From the NCBI GenBank assembly GCA_965243565.1, contig OZ251571.1:744001-808000 (forward strand): DNA of 64,000 nucleotides, written 5' to 3'. The translations under genes and the position numbers were made by a program. Under the pieces are notes generated by a model, which saw only the letters and a program-made list of their open reading frames with translations, did no database searches and was not told where the DNA came from. Shown in pieces: positions 55,025-62,496 of this stretch; position 1 is the first letter of the stretch, and each line of letters begins with the position of its first letter. The DNA is from CBDEVH01 sp965243565 (GTDB taxonomy: Bacteria; Pseudomonadota; Gammaproteobacteria; Tethybacterales; Persebacteraceae).

Positions 55025-56320
55025 TTAACAATCCAATGTTTGGTGTCGTTCCCAATCGGTGAGGTGACGGCAGTAGTCTGTCCAATCTTCATTGCGAAGT
55101 TTGGTATAAGAAGCAATGGTTTCTTTGCCAAAGGCATCGCTTAATACGCTGTTTTTGTCCATCTCGCGTAGTGCGTCTAGCAGATTGAGTGGCAGTTTTT
55201 TTGCTTTTACTTTATGTCCATCGGTATACATGTTAATGTCCAATCGCTTGCCCGGATCACGTTTGTTGGCAACGCCGTCTATGCCTGCGGCAATTAAGCC
55301 GGCTTGCATTAAGTAAGGATTGGTCGCCCCGTCCATTAAGCGAAACTCAAAACGCCCTTTGTCAGGTATTCGTACCATGTGCGTGCGGTTGTTACCACCA
55401 TAGGTGATGGTGTTGGGTGCCCATGTTGCACCAGATAAAGTGCGTGGGGCGTTAATGCGTTTATAGCTGTTAACGGTAGGGTTAAACCAAGCACATAAGG
55501 CACTGGCAGAATGCATCACGCCACCTAAGAAGTGATATGCCATAGGTGATAATCCGTCTTCGTCTTTGCCTGCAAATAGGTTTTTTTGTCCACTTTTATT
55601 CCATACGGATAGGTGGCAATGGCAACCGTTGCCGGTAAGGTTGACAAATGGCTTGGGCATAAAAGTTGCACGTAGGCCGTGTTCTTCGGCGATGCTTTTC
55701 ACCATGAATTTAAAAAACATATGACGGTCGGCGGTTACCAAAGCATCGGCGTAATCCCAATTCATTTCAAATTGTCCGTTGCCGTCTTCATGATCGTTTT
55801 GGTAAGGCTTCCATTCCAGTTGTATCATGGCATCACAAATGCTTTTGATTACATCGTAACGCCGCATTAATGCAGATTGGTCGTAACAAGGTTTAGATTG
55901 TGTATCGCGTCCATCGGCAATGGCGGTGCCATCAGCATTGACTAAAAAATATTCACATTCGACTCCAGTCATTGGTCGCCAGTTTAAATCTGCCGCCAGT
56001 TTTAATTGATTTTTGAGCATAACGCGTGGTGAGGCTTTAACAGGTTTGCCGTCCATCCATAAATCTGCCGCCAGCCAGCCTACTTCAGGCTTCCACGGTA
56101 GTTGAATAAGCGAGCTTTCGTCGGGTACGGCAAACATATCAGGGTGTGCTGGTGTCATGTCGAGCCATGTGGCAAACCCTGCAAACCCCGCACCGTTTTT
56201 TTGCATATCGGCAATTGCCGATGTCGGCACCAGTTTAGCGCGTGCGTTTCCAAATAAATCAGCAAAACTAATTAAAAAATATTTAATGCCTTTTGCTTTT
56301 GCAATTTTTTGTAATGTCAT
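55025..56320 (-). CDS. gmaS: Gamma-glutamylmethylamide synthetase / type III glutamine synthetase-like
   Basis: Glutamine-synthetase fold ligase, 431 residues. Motifs: TGVECEYFLV near 118 (metal/glutamate site), NDHEDGNGQFEMNWDYADAL near 184-203, NGCHCHLSVWN near 240, NNRTHMVRIPDKGRFEFRLMDGATNPYL near 325. In methylotrophs this GlnT-like group makes gamma-glutamylmethylamide from glutamate, methylamine and ATP. The identification leans on the N-terminus (KGIKYFLISFADLFGNARAKLV, FATWLDMTPAHPDM) and on the adjacent TMAO and mgsABC-like genes; true type III glutamine synthetase activity cannot be excluded. Divergent from the second synthetase, with a 362-base shared promoter region. Confidence 0.75.
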   Translation of the reverse strand: MTLQKIAKAKGIKYFLISFADLFGNARAKLVPTSAIADMQKNGAGFAGFATWLDMTPAHPDMFAVPDESSLIQLPWKPEVGWLAADLWMDGKPVKASPRVMLKNQLKLAADLNWRPMTGVECEYFLVNADGTAIADGRDTQSKPCYDQSALMRRYDVIKSICDAMIQLEWKPYQNDHEDGNGQFEMNWDYADALVTADRHMFFKFMVKSIAEEHGLRATFMPKPFVNLTGNGCHCHLSVWNKSGQKNLFAGKDEDGLSPMAYHFLGGVMHSASALCAWFNPTVNSYKRINAPRTLSGATWAPNTITYGGNNRTHMVRIPDKGRFEFRLMDGATNPYLMQAGLIAAGIDGVANKRDPGKRLDINMYTDGHKVKAKKLPLNLLDALREMDKNSVLSDAFGKETIASYTKLRNEDWTDYCRHLTDWERHQTLDC

Positions 56321-56503
56321 ATTGTCTTCCTCTATAAATTGTTACTGATTATTTAATTATATAACACATTGCTGTCTATTGTATTGCAATTCAAATTGTT
56401 GCTTATTTGTGAAAATATTTTTATTATTAATTATCAATGTTATTTTTGCTTAAAACTTCTAAGATAGGCATATTCTGTTATTTTTATAATGATAAACGCA
56501 AAA

Positions 56504-56523
56504 AATCATCATATATGGTGATT
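56504..56523. promoter_or_regulatory. Candidate operator: 20-base imperfect palindrome
   Basis: AATCATCATATATGGTGATT has only one non-matching base pair between its two 10-base halves. It is centred between the two divergent synthetase genes, a natural site for one regulator to govern both. Confidence 0.45.
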
Positions 56524-56575
56524 GTCTATGAGTTTAATTTGTGATAATATTAAATTATTAACGAAGGAGGGTTTT

Positions 56576-56647
56576 ATAAATACCAATATTGTGCATTAAC
56601 AGTAATAACAAATTTTTGCTGTTAGTAATAATTTAATTGGTATTTGT
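56576..56647 (+). promoter_or_regulatory. Structured 5' leader of the second synthetase gene
   Basis: Outer stem AAATACCAAT (56578-56587) with ATTGGTATTT (56636-56645), extendable by two pairs including a wobble; inner stem TTAACAG (56596-56602) with CTGTTAG (56619-56625). The nested fold ends 35 bases before the start codon at 56683. It could be a regulatory RNA or riboswitch, but it fits no family I know, and AT-rich DNA folds readily. Confidence 0.4.
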
Positions 56648-56682
56648 AAGATAATTTTTAATCAAAAGAGAGAGAGATAATA

Positions 56683-58161
56683 ATGAAAAAAACCGATTTA
56701 GAGAATCACGTTGATCAGGCAGGTCGTGCCGAAATGATCAAACAAGTGCGTGCTCAAATTAATGCCTTAGGTATAGAGTATATTTACTATCAGTTTGTAT
56801 CAGTGACTGGTAGGATTGTTGGTAAGGGTATTCCTTCCGACCATTGGGAACGTACAGCAAAAAGCGGTTTTCAGTTGGTTTATGGTGCAACAGCAAATTT
56901 ATATACCGACCGTCATGGTGATTACATTGGTTATGGTCCTGAAGCGTCAGAGCTAGTAGGTATTCCTGACCCCGAAACATTTGTGCAATTACCATGGGAC
57001 AAACGCATTGCGCGTATATTTTGTACTTGCTTTCGTAACCGTGAAGAAGATGTTGATCCGGGAGGTTCATTAACTTCTGATTGTCGTGGTAATTTACGCC
57101 GTCATCATGCAGCTTTCCAAAAAAAGCATAAGTTGCAACTAAGATGCGGTACCGAGCCCGAAATGATGTGGCTTAAGCGTGGTGAAAACGGATTGCCCGC
57201 TGGTGGTTATACCAAACCAAACTGTTATCATATTGATCAATTTGAAATGCTCCGCCCTGTAACGCTAAAGGTGCTAGAGTACTCACGTGCGATGGGACTA
57301 GATATGGTTCAGGGTGATCACGAAGACGCCCCCGGACAATTAGAATTAAACTTTATGTACGATGATGTTTTGCGCAATGCCGACCGTTTAACAACGTATC
57401 GCCAAATTTGCGCACAAGTTGCTCGTGAATTTGATTTAATCGCTTGCTTTATGCCTAAGCCATTTATGGGTGTATCGGCTTCGGGTTGTCACCATAACGT
57501 ATCGTTGTGGAAGGGCGGCAAAGACGTTGTTAATATGTTGGGCAATACCCAAAAATCACTCCCCGGCATGAAAGGCGTATTTTCGTATTCAGAAGGTGGC
57601 GAAAATATGTTTATGCCTGATGCGAAGAGTGGTAAAAAACCGGGCAAAACAGGCTTAATGGCAATTGGTGGTGTGATGCATCATTTACCAGCACTAACGG
57701 CTTTGGGGTGTTCTACTGTAAACTCATATCGTCGTTTGTGGGATACTGGCTTTTGGGCTCCTGTCTATGCCGATTGGGGATATCAAAACCGCACTTGTGG
57801 TATGCGTGTATCAGCTCCAGGGCGTTTTGAATATCGTGCAGTCGATTCAGCGGTTAATCCGTACTTAATGGGCAGTAGTATTTTAGCCTCATTTGATGAT
57901 GGAATAGTCAATAAGATGGATCCGGGCGAGCCAGAATCACGCAACATTTACGATGCCGTGCGCGGTGGCAAACAAGTTGCAAAACTACCATTAACATTGG
58001 GTGAGGCTTTAGAACGTCTGGATAAAGATGAAGTGGTTAAAGGTGCTTTGCCAGATGATATGCTACGAGTCTTTATGCATTACAAGCGCAACGAGTGGGA
58101 AAGTTTCCTTTCATCCGTTACCGATTGGGATTTGGAAACCTACTGGGATTGCTTACCATAA
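56683..58161 (+). CDS. Second glutamine-synthetase-family ligase (GlnT-like) beside mgsABC
   Basis: 492 residues, 61 longer than the divergent homologue, with an extended N-terminus. Catalytic motifs kept: RCGTEPEMMWLKR near 151, QGDHEDAPGQLELNFMYDDVL near 208, SASGCHHNVSLWKG near 265, QNRTCGMRVSAPGRFEYRAVDSAVNPYL near 366. The N-terminal ALGIEYIYYQFVSVTGRIVGKG replaces the usual beta-grasp entry. The AGAGAG ribosome site is strong. It is followed after 65 bases by the MgsA-like gene, so it may feed gamma-glutamyl amide or glutamine to that complex. Either this or the 55 kb gene could be the true GMAS. Confidence 0.78.
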   Translation: MKKTDLENHVDQAGRAEMIKQVRAQINALGIEYIYYQFVSVTGRIVGKGIPSDHWERTAKSGFQLVYGATANLYTDRHGDYIGYGPEASELVGIPDPETFVQLPWDKRIARIFCTCFRNREEDVDPGGSLTSDCRGNLRRHHAAFQKKHKLQLRCGTEPEMMWLKRGENGLPAGGYTKPNCYHIDQFEMLRPVTLKVLEYSRAMGLDMVQGDHEDAPGQLELNFMYDDVLRNADRLTTYRQICAQVAREFDLIACFMPKPFMGVSASGCHHNVSLWKGGKDVVNMLGNTQKSLPGMKGVFSYSEGGENMFMPDAKSGKKPGKTGLMAIGGVMHHLPALTALGCSTVNSYRRLWDTGFWAPVYADWGYQNRTCGMRVSAPGRFEYRAVDSAVNPYLMGSSILASFDDGIVNKMDPGEPESRNIYDAVRGGKQVAKLPLTLGEALERLDKDEVVKGALPDDMLRVFMHYKRNEWESFLSSVTDWDLETYWDCLP

Positions 58162-58226
58162 GTAGTGGCTGTAATTGCTTATTAAATAAAAATTTAAATT
58201 AAAAACAGTCAAGGAGAAAATATATT

Positions 58227-59162
58227 ATGTGCGGATTAGCAGGATTAATTCACCGTGGTAAGAGCTCGAGCATTGGCAACGAAATGATGCAAATGCTCCA
58301 AGCACTAAAACACCGCGGCCCCGATTCAACTGGGTTTGCTTTGTATGGTAGTGGTCAAGAAGAAGTAACCGTTTTGCGGATTAAATTTGCCGAACAGGCA
58401 GATATGCAACATGGTTTTAGTATTCACCAAGAAGTACAAGCACGAAAAGATGAAATGAAAAAACGATTGAGCGAACGAGGTGTAGAAGTAGTTTCTATTG
58501 AAGACTGCACTGAATATTCTAGTCGTGTTTGTATAAGATGTGATGGCAGTAAGCAACTCATTGATTATCTTGAAGACATTAAAGACGTCGAAGTGCTATC
58601 AGTTGGGCGAACATTAGAGCTCATTAAAGACTTAGGCGATGCTTCAGTGGTTGGCAATCAATACGGTATTAGTAACTTCAATGGCACTCATGCCATTGGT
58701 CATACACGCATGGCAACCGAATCTGCCGTTGATATTAGTTCGGCTCACCCTTATTGGGCGTATCCATTCAGTGATATATCGGTAGTACACAACGGTCAGT
58801 TAACCAACTATTGGAATATGCGCCGAGCAATGGAGCGTCTTGGACATCGTTTTCTTTCTAATTGCGACAGCGAATTAATCGCCGTTTATGTTGCCGAACG
58901 CATGGATAAAGGAGACGATCTTGAAACCGCTATGCGTCGCTCGATTGACGAACTAGACGGTGTATTTACTTATTTTATTGCCACCAGTGATTCTTTGGGA
59001 ATGGCAAAAGATGTGATGGCAGCAAAGCCGATGGTATTGTATGAAGGTGAAGACTTCATAGCAATGGCATCTGAAGAAGTGGCTATACGCAGTATATTCC
59101 CACATGAAATCGACACTTACGACCCTTACGATGGAGAGGTATTAGCATGGAAAATCAATTAA
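58227..59162 (+). CDS. mgsA: N-methylglutamate synthase subunit A / GlxB-type class II glutaminase
   Basis: Ntn-hydrolase glutaminase of 311 residues: Cys2 (MCGLAGLIHRG), LKHRGPDSTGFALYG near 28-42, GHTRMATES near 158, VVHNGQLTNYWNMRRAMERLG near 188. Between the first and second motif is an insert (about 45-150) with charged helix and KDEMKKRLSERGVEVVSIED. In N-methylglutamate synthase this subunit releases the amine from gamma-glutamylmethylamide. The stop overlaps mgsB by 16 bases. The same three-subunit layout also occurs as glxBCD in rhizobia, so the exact substrate is inferred from context. Confidence 0.83.
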   Translation: MCGLAGLIHRGKSSSIGNEMMQMLQALKHRGPDSTGFALYGSGQEEVTVLRIKFAEQADMQHGFSIHQEVQARKDEMKKRLSERGVEVVSIEDCTEYSSRVCIRCDGSKQLIDYLEDIKDVEVLSVGRTLELIKDLGDASVVGNQYGISNFNGTHAIGHTRMATESAVDISSAHPYWAYPFSDISVVHNGQLTNYWNMRRAMERLGHRFLSNCDSELIAVYVAERMDKGDDLETAMRRSIDELDGVFTYFIATSDSLGMAKDVMAAKPMVLYEGEDFIAMASEEVAIRSIFPHEIDTYDPYDGEVLAWKIN

Positions 59163-59971
59163 GCGAAAGAATGTTCACTGAGAAATTAGCTGGACGTTCA
59201 CAACAAATGTTTTTTACTCCTGAAGAGGAGGAAAATTACTTATACCCTAACTCAGACGAAGTTGACTTTAATAAAGCGGTAGAGTTTGATGCAGTTGACA
59301 TGAATGCAAGCGAAATCAATAAAAAAATTCGCTCATTAATGGCAGATGGAGTAGGCACTATAACGCTCAACAACCCAGGGGCAAAGCACTCTATAGCGGC
59401 GGGTATTCTCAACCGTTTAAAACTAAACATCAATGGTAGCTTAGGTTATTTTGGTTGCGGTTTAATCGATGGACCTGTCATTAATATCAGTGGTCGAGTA
59501 GGTTGGTCATGTGGTGAAAACATGATGTCTGGCGTTATTGAAATAGCCAAAAATGCTGGCTCTACCTTTGGTGCCGCCATACGTGGTGGTGATTTGGTAT
59601 GTCGTGGCGATGTTGGCGGTCGTACTGGTATATGTATGAAAGGCGGCACCATCATAGTTGGCGGTCGTACTGGTGCATTTACTGGCTTTATGATGCAGCG
59701 TGGTCGCATGATTATCATGGGCGATGCTGGTAAAAACCTTGGCGACACCATGTACGATGGTATGATGTTTGTCGGTGGCAAAATATCCAGTTTGGGTGTG
59801 GATGCGACATATGCTGATTTAAATGAATCCGATGTTAATTGGTTAAAAGGAAAATTGGATTTATACGGCATGGACACCAGCAACGTTGAAAACATGAGTA
59901 AAATTGTATCGGGTAAACAATTGTGGAATTACGACAATTTAGAGCCTTCTGAGAAAAAGTTGGTTCTTTAA
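59147..59971 (+). CDS. mgsB: N-methylglutamate synthase subunit B / GlxC-type GXGXG protein
   Basis: 274-residue protein whose core (about 80-240) is the right-handed beta-helix of the glutamate synthase alpha C-terminal domain, seen as repeated Gly motifs: YFGCGLIDGPVINISGRVGWSCGENM, GDVGGRTGICMKGGTIIVGGRTG, GDAGKNLGDTMYDG. It bridges glutaminase and FMN subunits. It overlaps mgsA by 16 bases and precedes mgsC by 19. Confidence 0.85.
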   Translation: MENQLSERMFTEKLAGRSQQMFFTPEEEENYLYPNSDEVDFNKAVEFDAVDMNASEINKKIRSLMADGVGTITLNNPGAKHSIAAGILNRLKLNINGSLGYFGCGLIDGPVINISGRVGWSCGENMMSGVIEIAKNAGSTFGAAIRGGDLVCRGDVGGRTGICMKGGTIIVGGRTGAFTGFMMQRGRMIIMGDAGKNLGDTMYDGMMFVGGKISSLGVDATYADLNESDVNWLKGKLDLYGMDTSNVENMSKIVSGKQLWNYDNLEPSEKKLVL

Positions 59972-59990
59972 AGAATAGGAAAAAATTATT

Positions 59991-61364
59991 ATGACAGATG
60001 AAAAAATAATCCCCATAGATCAAGAAAACAGTGCTAATGAATCGCGTCATTCATTAGGCAAGAGTTATGTATTTACCCCCGATGTAATTAACGACATCCA
60101 CATTAAGGCGGAACTTGGTCGTTACCGTATGCGTGGTTTTTCGCTTTTTAAGCCAATCCCTACATGGGACGATCTCACCTTCTTACCGGGCACGTTAACT
60201 CGCTTTGTTATTGAAGGTTACCGCGAAAAATGCTTAACCAAAACAATATTAGGCCCCCGTGCTAAGCGTCCACTAGAACTTGACATACCTGTTTACATAA
60301 CTGGCATGAGCTTTGGTGCGTTGTCTTATGAAGCAAAAATGGCATTGGCACGTGGTGCAACAATGGCAGGCAGTGCTACATGCTCTGGTGAAGGCGGCAT
60401 GATACCTGACGAACGTCGTTACTCTACCAAGTGGTTTTATCAGTGTATTCAATCACGTTATGGCTTTAACCCACACCATTTACAGCTAGCCGATGCTTGT
60501 GAGTTTTTTATTGGGCAAGGCTGTAAAGTTGGCTTGGGTGGACACTTAATGGGACAAAAAGTAACCGATCAAGTTGCCGAAATGCGCTCGTTACCAGCAG
60601 GTATTGATCAACGCTCACCCGCCCGTCACCCTGATTGGTTGGGTCCCGATGATTTGGCTCTAAAAATTGAAGAAATTCGCGAAGCCACTAACTGGGAAAT
60701 CCCGATTCAGCTAAAACTAGGTGCTGCGCGTGTATATGACGATGTACGAATGGCTGCTAAAACCGACCCCGATATGATTTATATCGATGGTATGGAAGGC
60801 GGAACAGGTGCAGGTCCTCACTTAGCAACCGAAGAAACAGGCGTACCCGGCATAGCTGCCATACGTCAAGCCCGCAAAGCCTTAGATGACGTTGGTAAAA
60901 CAGGCGAAATAAGTCTAATTTATGCTGGTGGTATTCGTAATGGTGGTGATGTTGCCAAAGCAATAGCACTCGGTGCGGATGCAGTTGCCATTGGTCACTC
61001 TGCTTTAATTGCTCTAAATTGTAACAAGGACATTCCCGAAGCTAATTTTGAGCGTGAAATGGGTGTATCAGCAGGACAATGTTACCATTGTCATACTGGT
61101 CGTTGCCCAGTCGGTATTGCGACTCAAGACCCAGCTTTGCGTAGTCGCTTAAACCCCGATGCAGCCGCCGAGCGGATATATAACTTTTTGCACACACTCA
61201 CCATCGAATGTCAAATGATGGCGCGTGCTTGTGGAAAAACCAATGTCCATAGCCTAGAGCCAGAAGATTTAGCCGCTCTAACAATGGAAGCATCCGCAAT
61301 GGCACAAGTTCCGCTAGCAGGCACACAACACACCGTTGGTCGTCCTGATATGACGCGTTATTAA
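59991..61364 (+). CDS. mgsC: N-methylglutamate synthase subunit C / GlxD-type FMN subunit
   Basis: 457 residues, the FMN-binding central domain of glutamate synthase. Motifs: ITGMSFGALSYEAKMALARGA near 101, GEGGMIPDERRYSTKWFYQC, VGLGGHLMGQKV, DMIYIDGMEGGTGAGP near 260, SLIYAGGIRNGGDVAKAIALGADAVAIG near 304, and the 3Fe-4S Cys motif QCYHCHTGRCPVGIATQDP near 362. It catalyses the reductive transfer of the amine to 2-oxoglutarate. Last large subunit of the operon; the small unknown gene follows after 26 bases. Confidence 0.88.
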   Translation: MTDEKIIPIDQENSANESRHSLGKSYVFTPDVINDIHIKAELGRYRMRGFSLFKPIPTWDDLTFLPGTLTRFVIEGYREKCLTKTILGPRAKRPLELDIPVYITGMSFGALSYEAKMALARGATMAGSATCSGEGGMIPDERRYSTKWFYQCIQSRYGFNPHHLQLADACEFFIGQGCKVGLGGHLMGQKVTDQVAEMRSLPAGIDQRSPARHPDWLGPDDLALKIEEIREATNWEIPIQLKLGAARVYDDVRMAAKTDPDMIYIDGMEGGTGAGPHLATEETGVPGIAAIRQARKALDDVGKTGEISLIYAGGIRNGGDVAKAIALGADAVAIGHSALIALNCNKDIPEANFEREMGVSAGQCYHCHTGRCPVGIATQDPALRSRLNPDAAAERIYNFLHTLTIECQMMARACGKTNVHSLEPEDLAALTMEASAMAQVPLAGTQHTVGRPDMTRY

Positions 61365-61390
61365 TAGATAAAAAAAGATAGGAGAAAACA

Positions 61391-61729
61391 ATGGAATCAA
61401 GAAGTAACGAACCACAACACGTAGGCTATCGCTATGACGTTAACCTAGTTGCCGATCCTGAAAAAATCACACCATATTTGAAAAAGTACATCGAAACAAT
61501 GGGGTGGAAGGATTTAAACTGGTTAGAAGACATTCACATGGGTTACGAAGAAGACCGCCCAGCGGTATTTGACCGTAACATCAACGGTTGGGTTACAGTG
61601 CCAGACAACATCGATCTACCAGACACTCAACAAGAACGCGATATGATTGCACGTGAGCTTTTGGTTAAATTCCAAATGTCCCGCCGTCATCCACTCGTTG
61701 ACCTTAAAAAAGAGTACAGTAAACTATAA
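61391..61729 (+). CDS. Small protein of unknown function, last gene of the mgsABC-like operon
   Basis: 112 residues, start preceded by AGGAG at good distance. Mixed charge with Asp/Glu-rich middle: YDVNLVADPEKITPYLKKYI, WKDLNWLEDIHMGYEEDRPA, NINGWVTVPDNIDLPD, ELLVKFQMSRRHPLVDLKKEY. No signal peptide, membrane helix or Cys. I do not recognise the family. Position suggests a small subunit or assembly factor of the synthase complex. The large hairpin just past its stop closes the operon. Confidence 0.75.
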   Translation: MESRSNEPQHVGYRYDVNLVADPEKITPYLKKYIETMGWKDLNWLEDIHMGYEEDRPAVFDRNINGWVTVPDNIDLPDTQQERDMIARELLVKFQMSRRHPLVDLKKEYSKL

Positions 61730-61741
61730 TTAGTATAGGGT

Positions 61742-61787
61742 TTAAATTAAAACAATCCAAGCATTTGCTTGGATTGTTTTAATTTAA
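61742..61787. terminator. Bidirectional terminator: perfect 21-bp inverted repeat
   Basis: TTAAATTAAAACAATCCAAG... pairs fully with its downstream arm (61742-61762 with 61767-61787) around a 4-base ATTT loop. AT-rich flanks provide T tracts for both strands. It lies in the gap between the convergent 112-residue gene and the DUF3750 gene; the arm reaches the stop codon of the latter. Confidence 0.85.
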
Positions 61788-62347
61788 TTATCCGCGTTTA
61801 GTGAATAGCTTTTGCCAATGGCGCGCAATGGTAATTCCAGTTTTATCTCTTCGACCTCGTTAATTATCCATGCGGTAAAGGTATTGCTATTGGGACCGGG
61901 AAACGCACTATAAATATCAGGATACGGGTAAGTACGGGCGGCTTTGTCCACCTTTTCTACCAAATCAACGGCAGCATCACCTTGTATATCCAATAACAGT
62001 TTAGGCTCACTGCCATACCATCGTCTATCGGGAAGGTCTTTTTCAATGCGTAAGGCAGTGTTGCCATGACGTAAACGCCACCCTATAACCTCATAAACTG
62101 TATAGCTATCGCTATTTTTTGCTTTGGTCGCCACCCATGTATGGTCGGCAACCACGCCACGCCATCCCCACAACTTAGCGGCATAAATTTGTACGATTGC
62201 TTGAGGATTTTTTTCGGGTAATGGGGCAATATTGGCAGATTCTCGAGAAGAACCTCGAAAATTTTTTTGAGCGCAGCTCTTAATCGTAAGTACACCAGCC
62301 ACAAAAAAACAGATACCAAGTATAGTAATAATTTTTTTTTCTCTCAT
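61784..62347 (-). CDS. DUF3750 domain protein
   Basis: 187 residues. One N-terminal hydrophobic helix (IITILGICFFVAGVLTIKSC), then the DUF3750 core with AKLWGWRGVVADHTWVATKAK, EVIGWRLRHGN and the family ending YPDIYSAFPGPNSNTFTAWIINEV and LPLRAIGKSY. Probably exported or membrane-tethered; the Cys at about 25 could be a lipid site but the lipobox (IKSC) is not typical. Function unknown. Confidence 0.85.
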   Translation of the reverse strand: MREKKIITILGICFFVAGVLTIKSCAQKNFRGSSRESANIAPLPEKNPQAIVQIYAAKLWGWRGVVADHTWVATKAKNSDSYTVYEVIGWRLRHGNTALRIEKDLPDRRWYGSEPKLLLDIQGDAAVDLVEKVDKAARTYPYPDIYSAFPGPNSNTFTAWIINEVEEIKLELPLRAIGKSYSLNADN

Positions 62348-62496
62348 TTCGTCTATATCTATTCTACACCGATTTTTATAGCTATAAAAAAACCTTCAAT
62401 CGTCATTCCTGCCTAAGCGTAAATTGTTGAGAGTATAATCTAACCGTATATTTTTTATTCAATAACCGCTTTTTTATTCAAAATTCCATTCTTACA

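Larger units (their letters stand above)
56321..56682. other. Divergent promoter region between two glutamine-synthetase-family genes
   Basis: 362 bases, AT-rich, no coding frame. Holds a near-perfect 20-base palindrome (56504-56523) and a structured leader (56576-56647) before the rightward gene. I see no clear sigma-54 site. The gene pair on either side is likely controlled from here. Confidence 0.6.

Noticed and set aside
59446..59895. 149-residue minus-strand frame inside the MgsB-like gene
   Set aside because: Shadow of the Gly-rich repeat in the opposite frame; biased Pro/Ile composition and no homology features.
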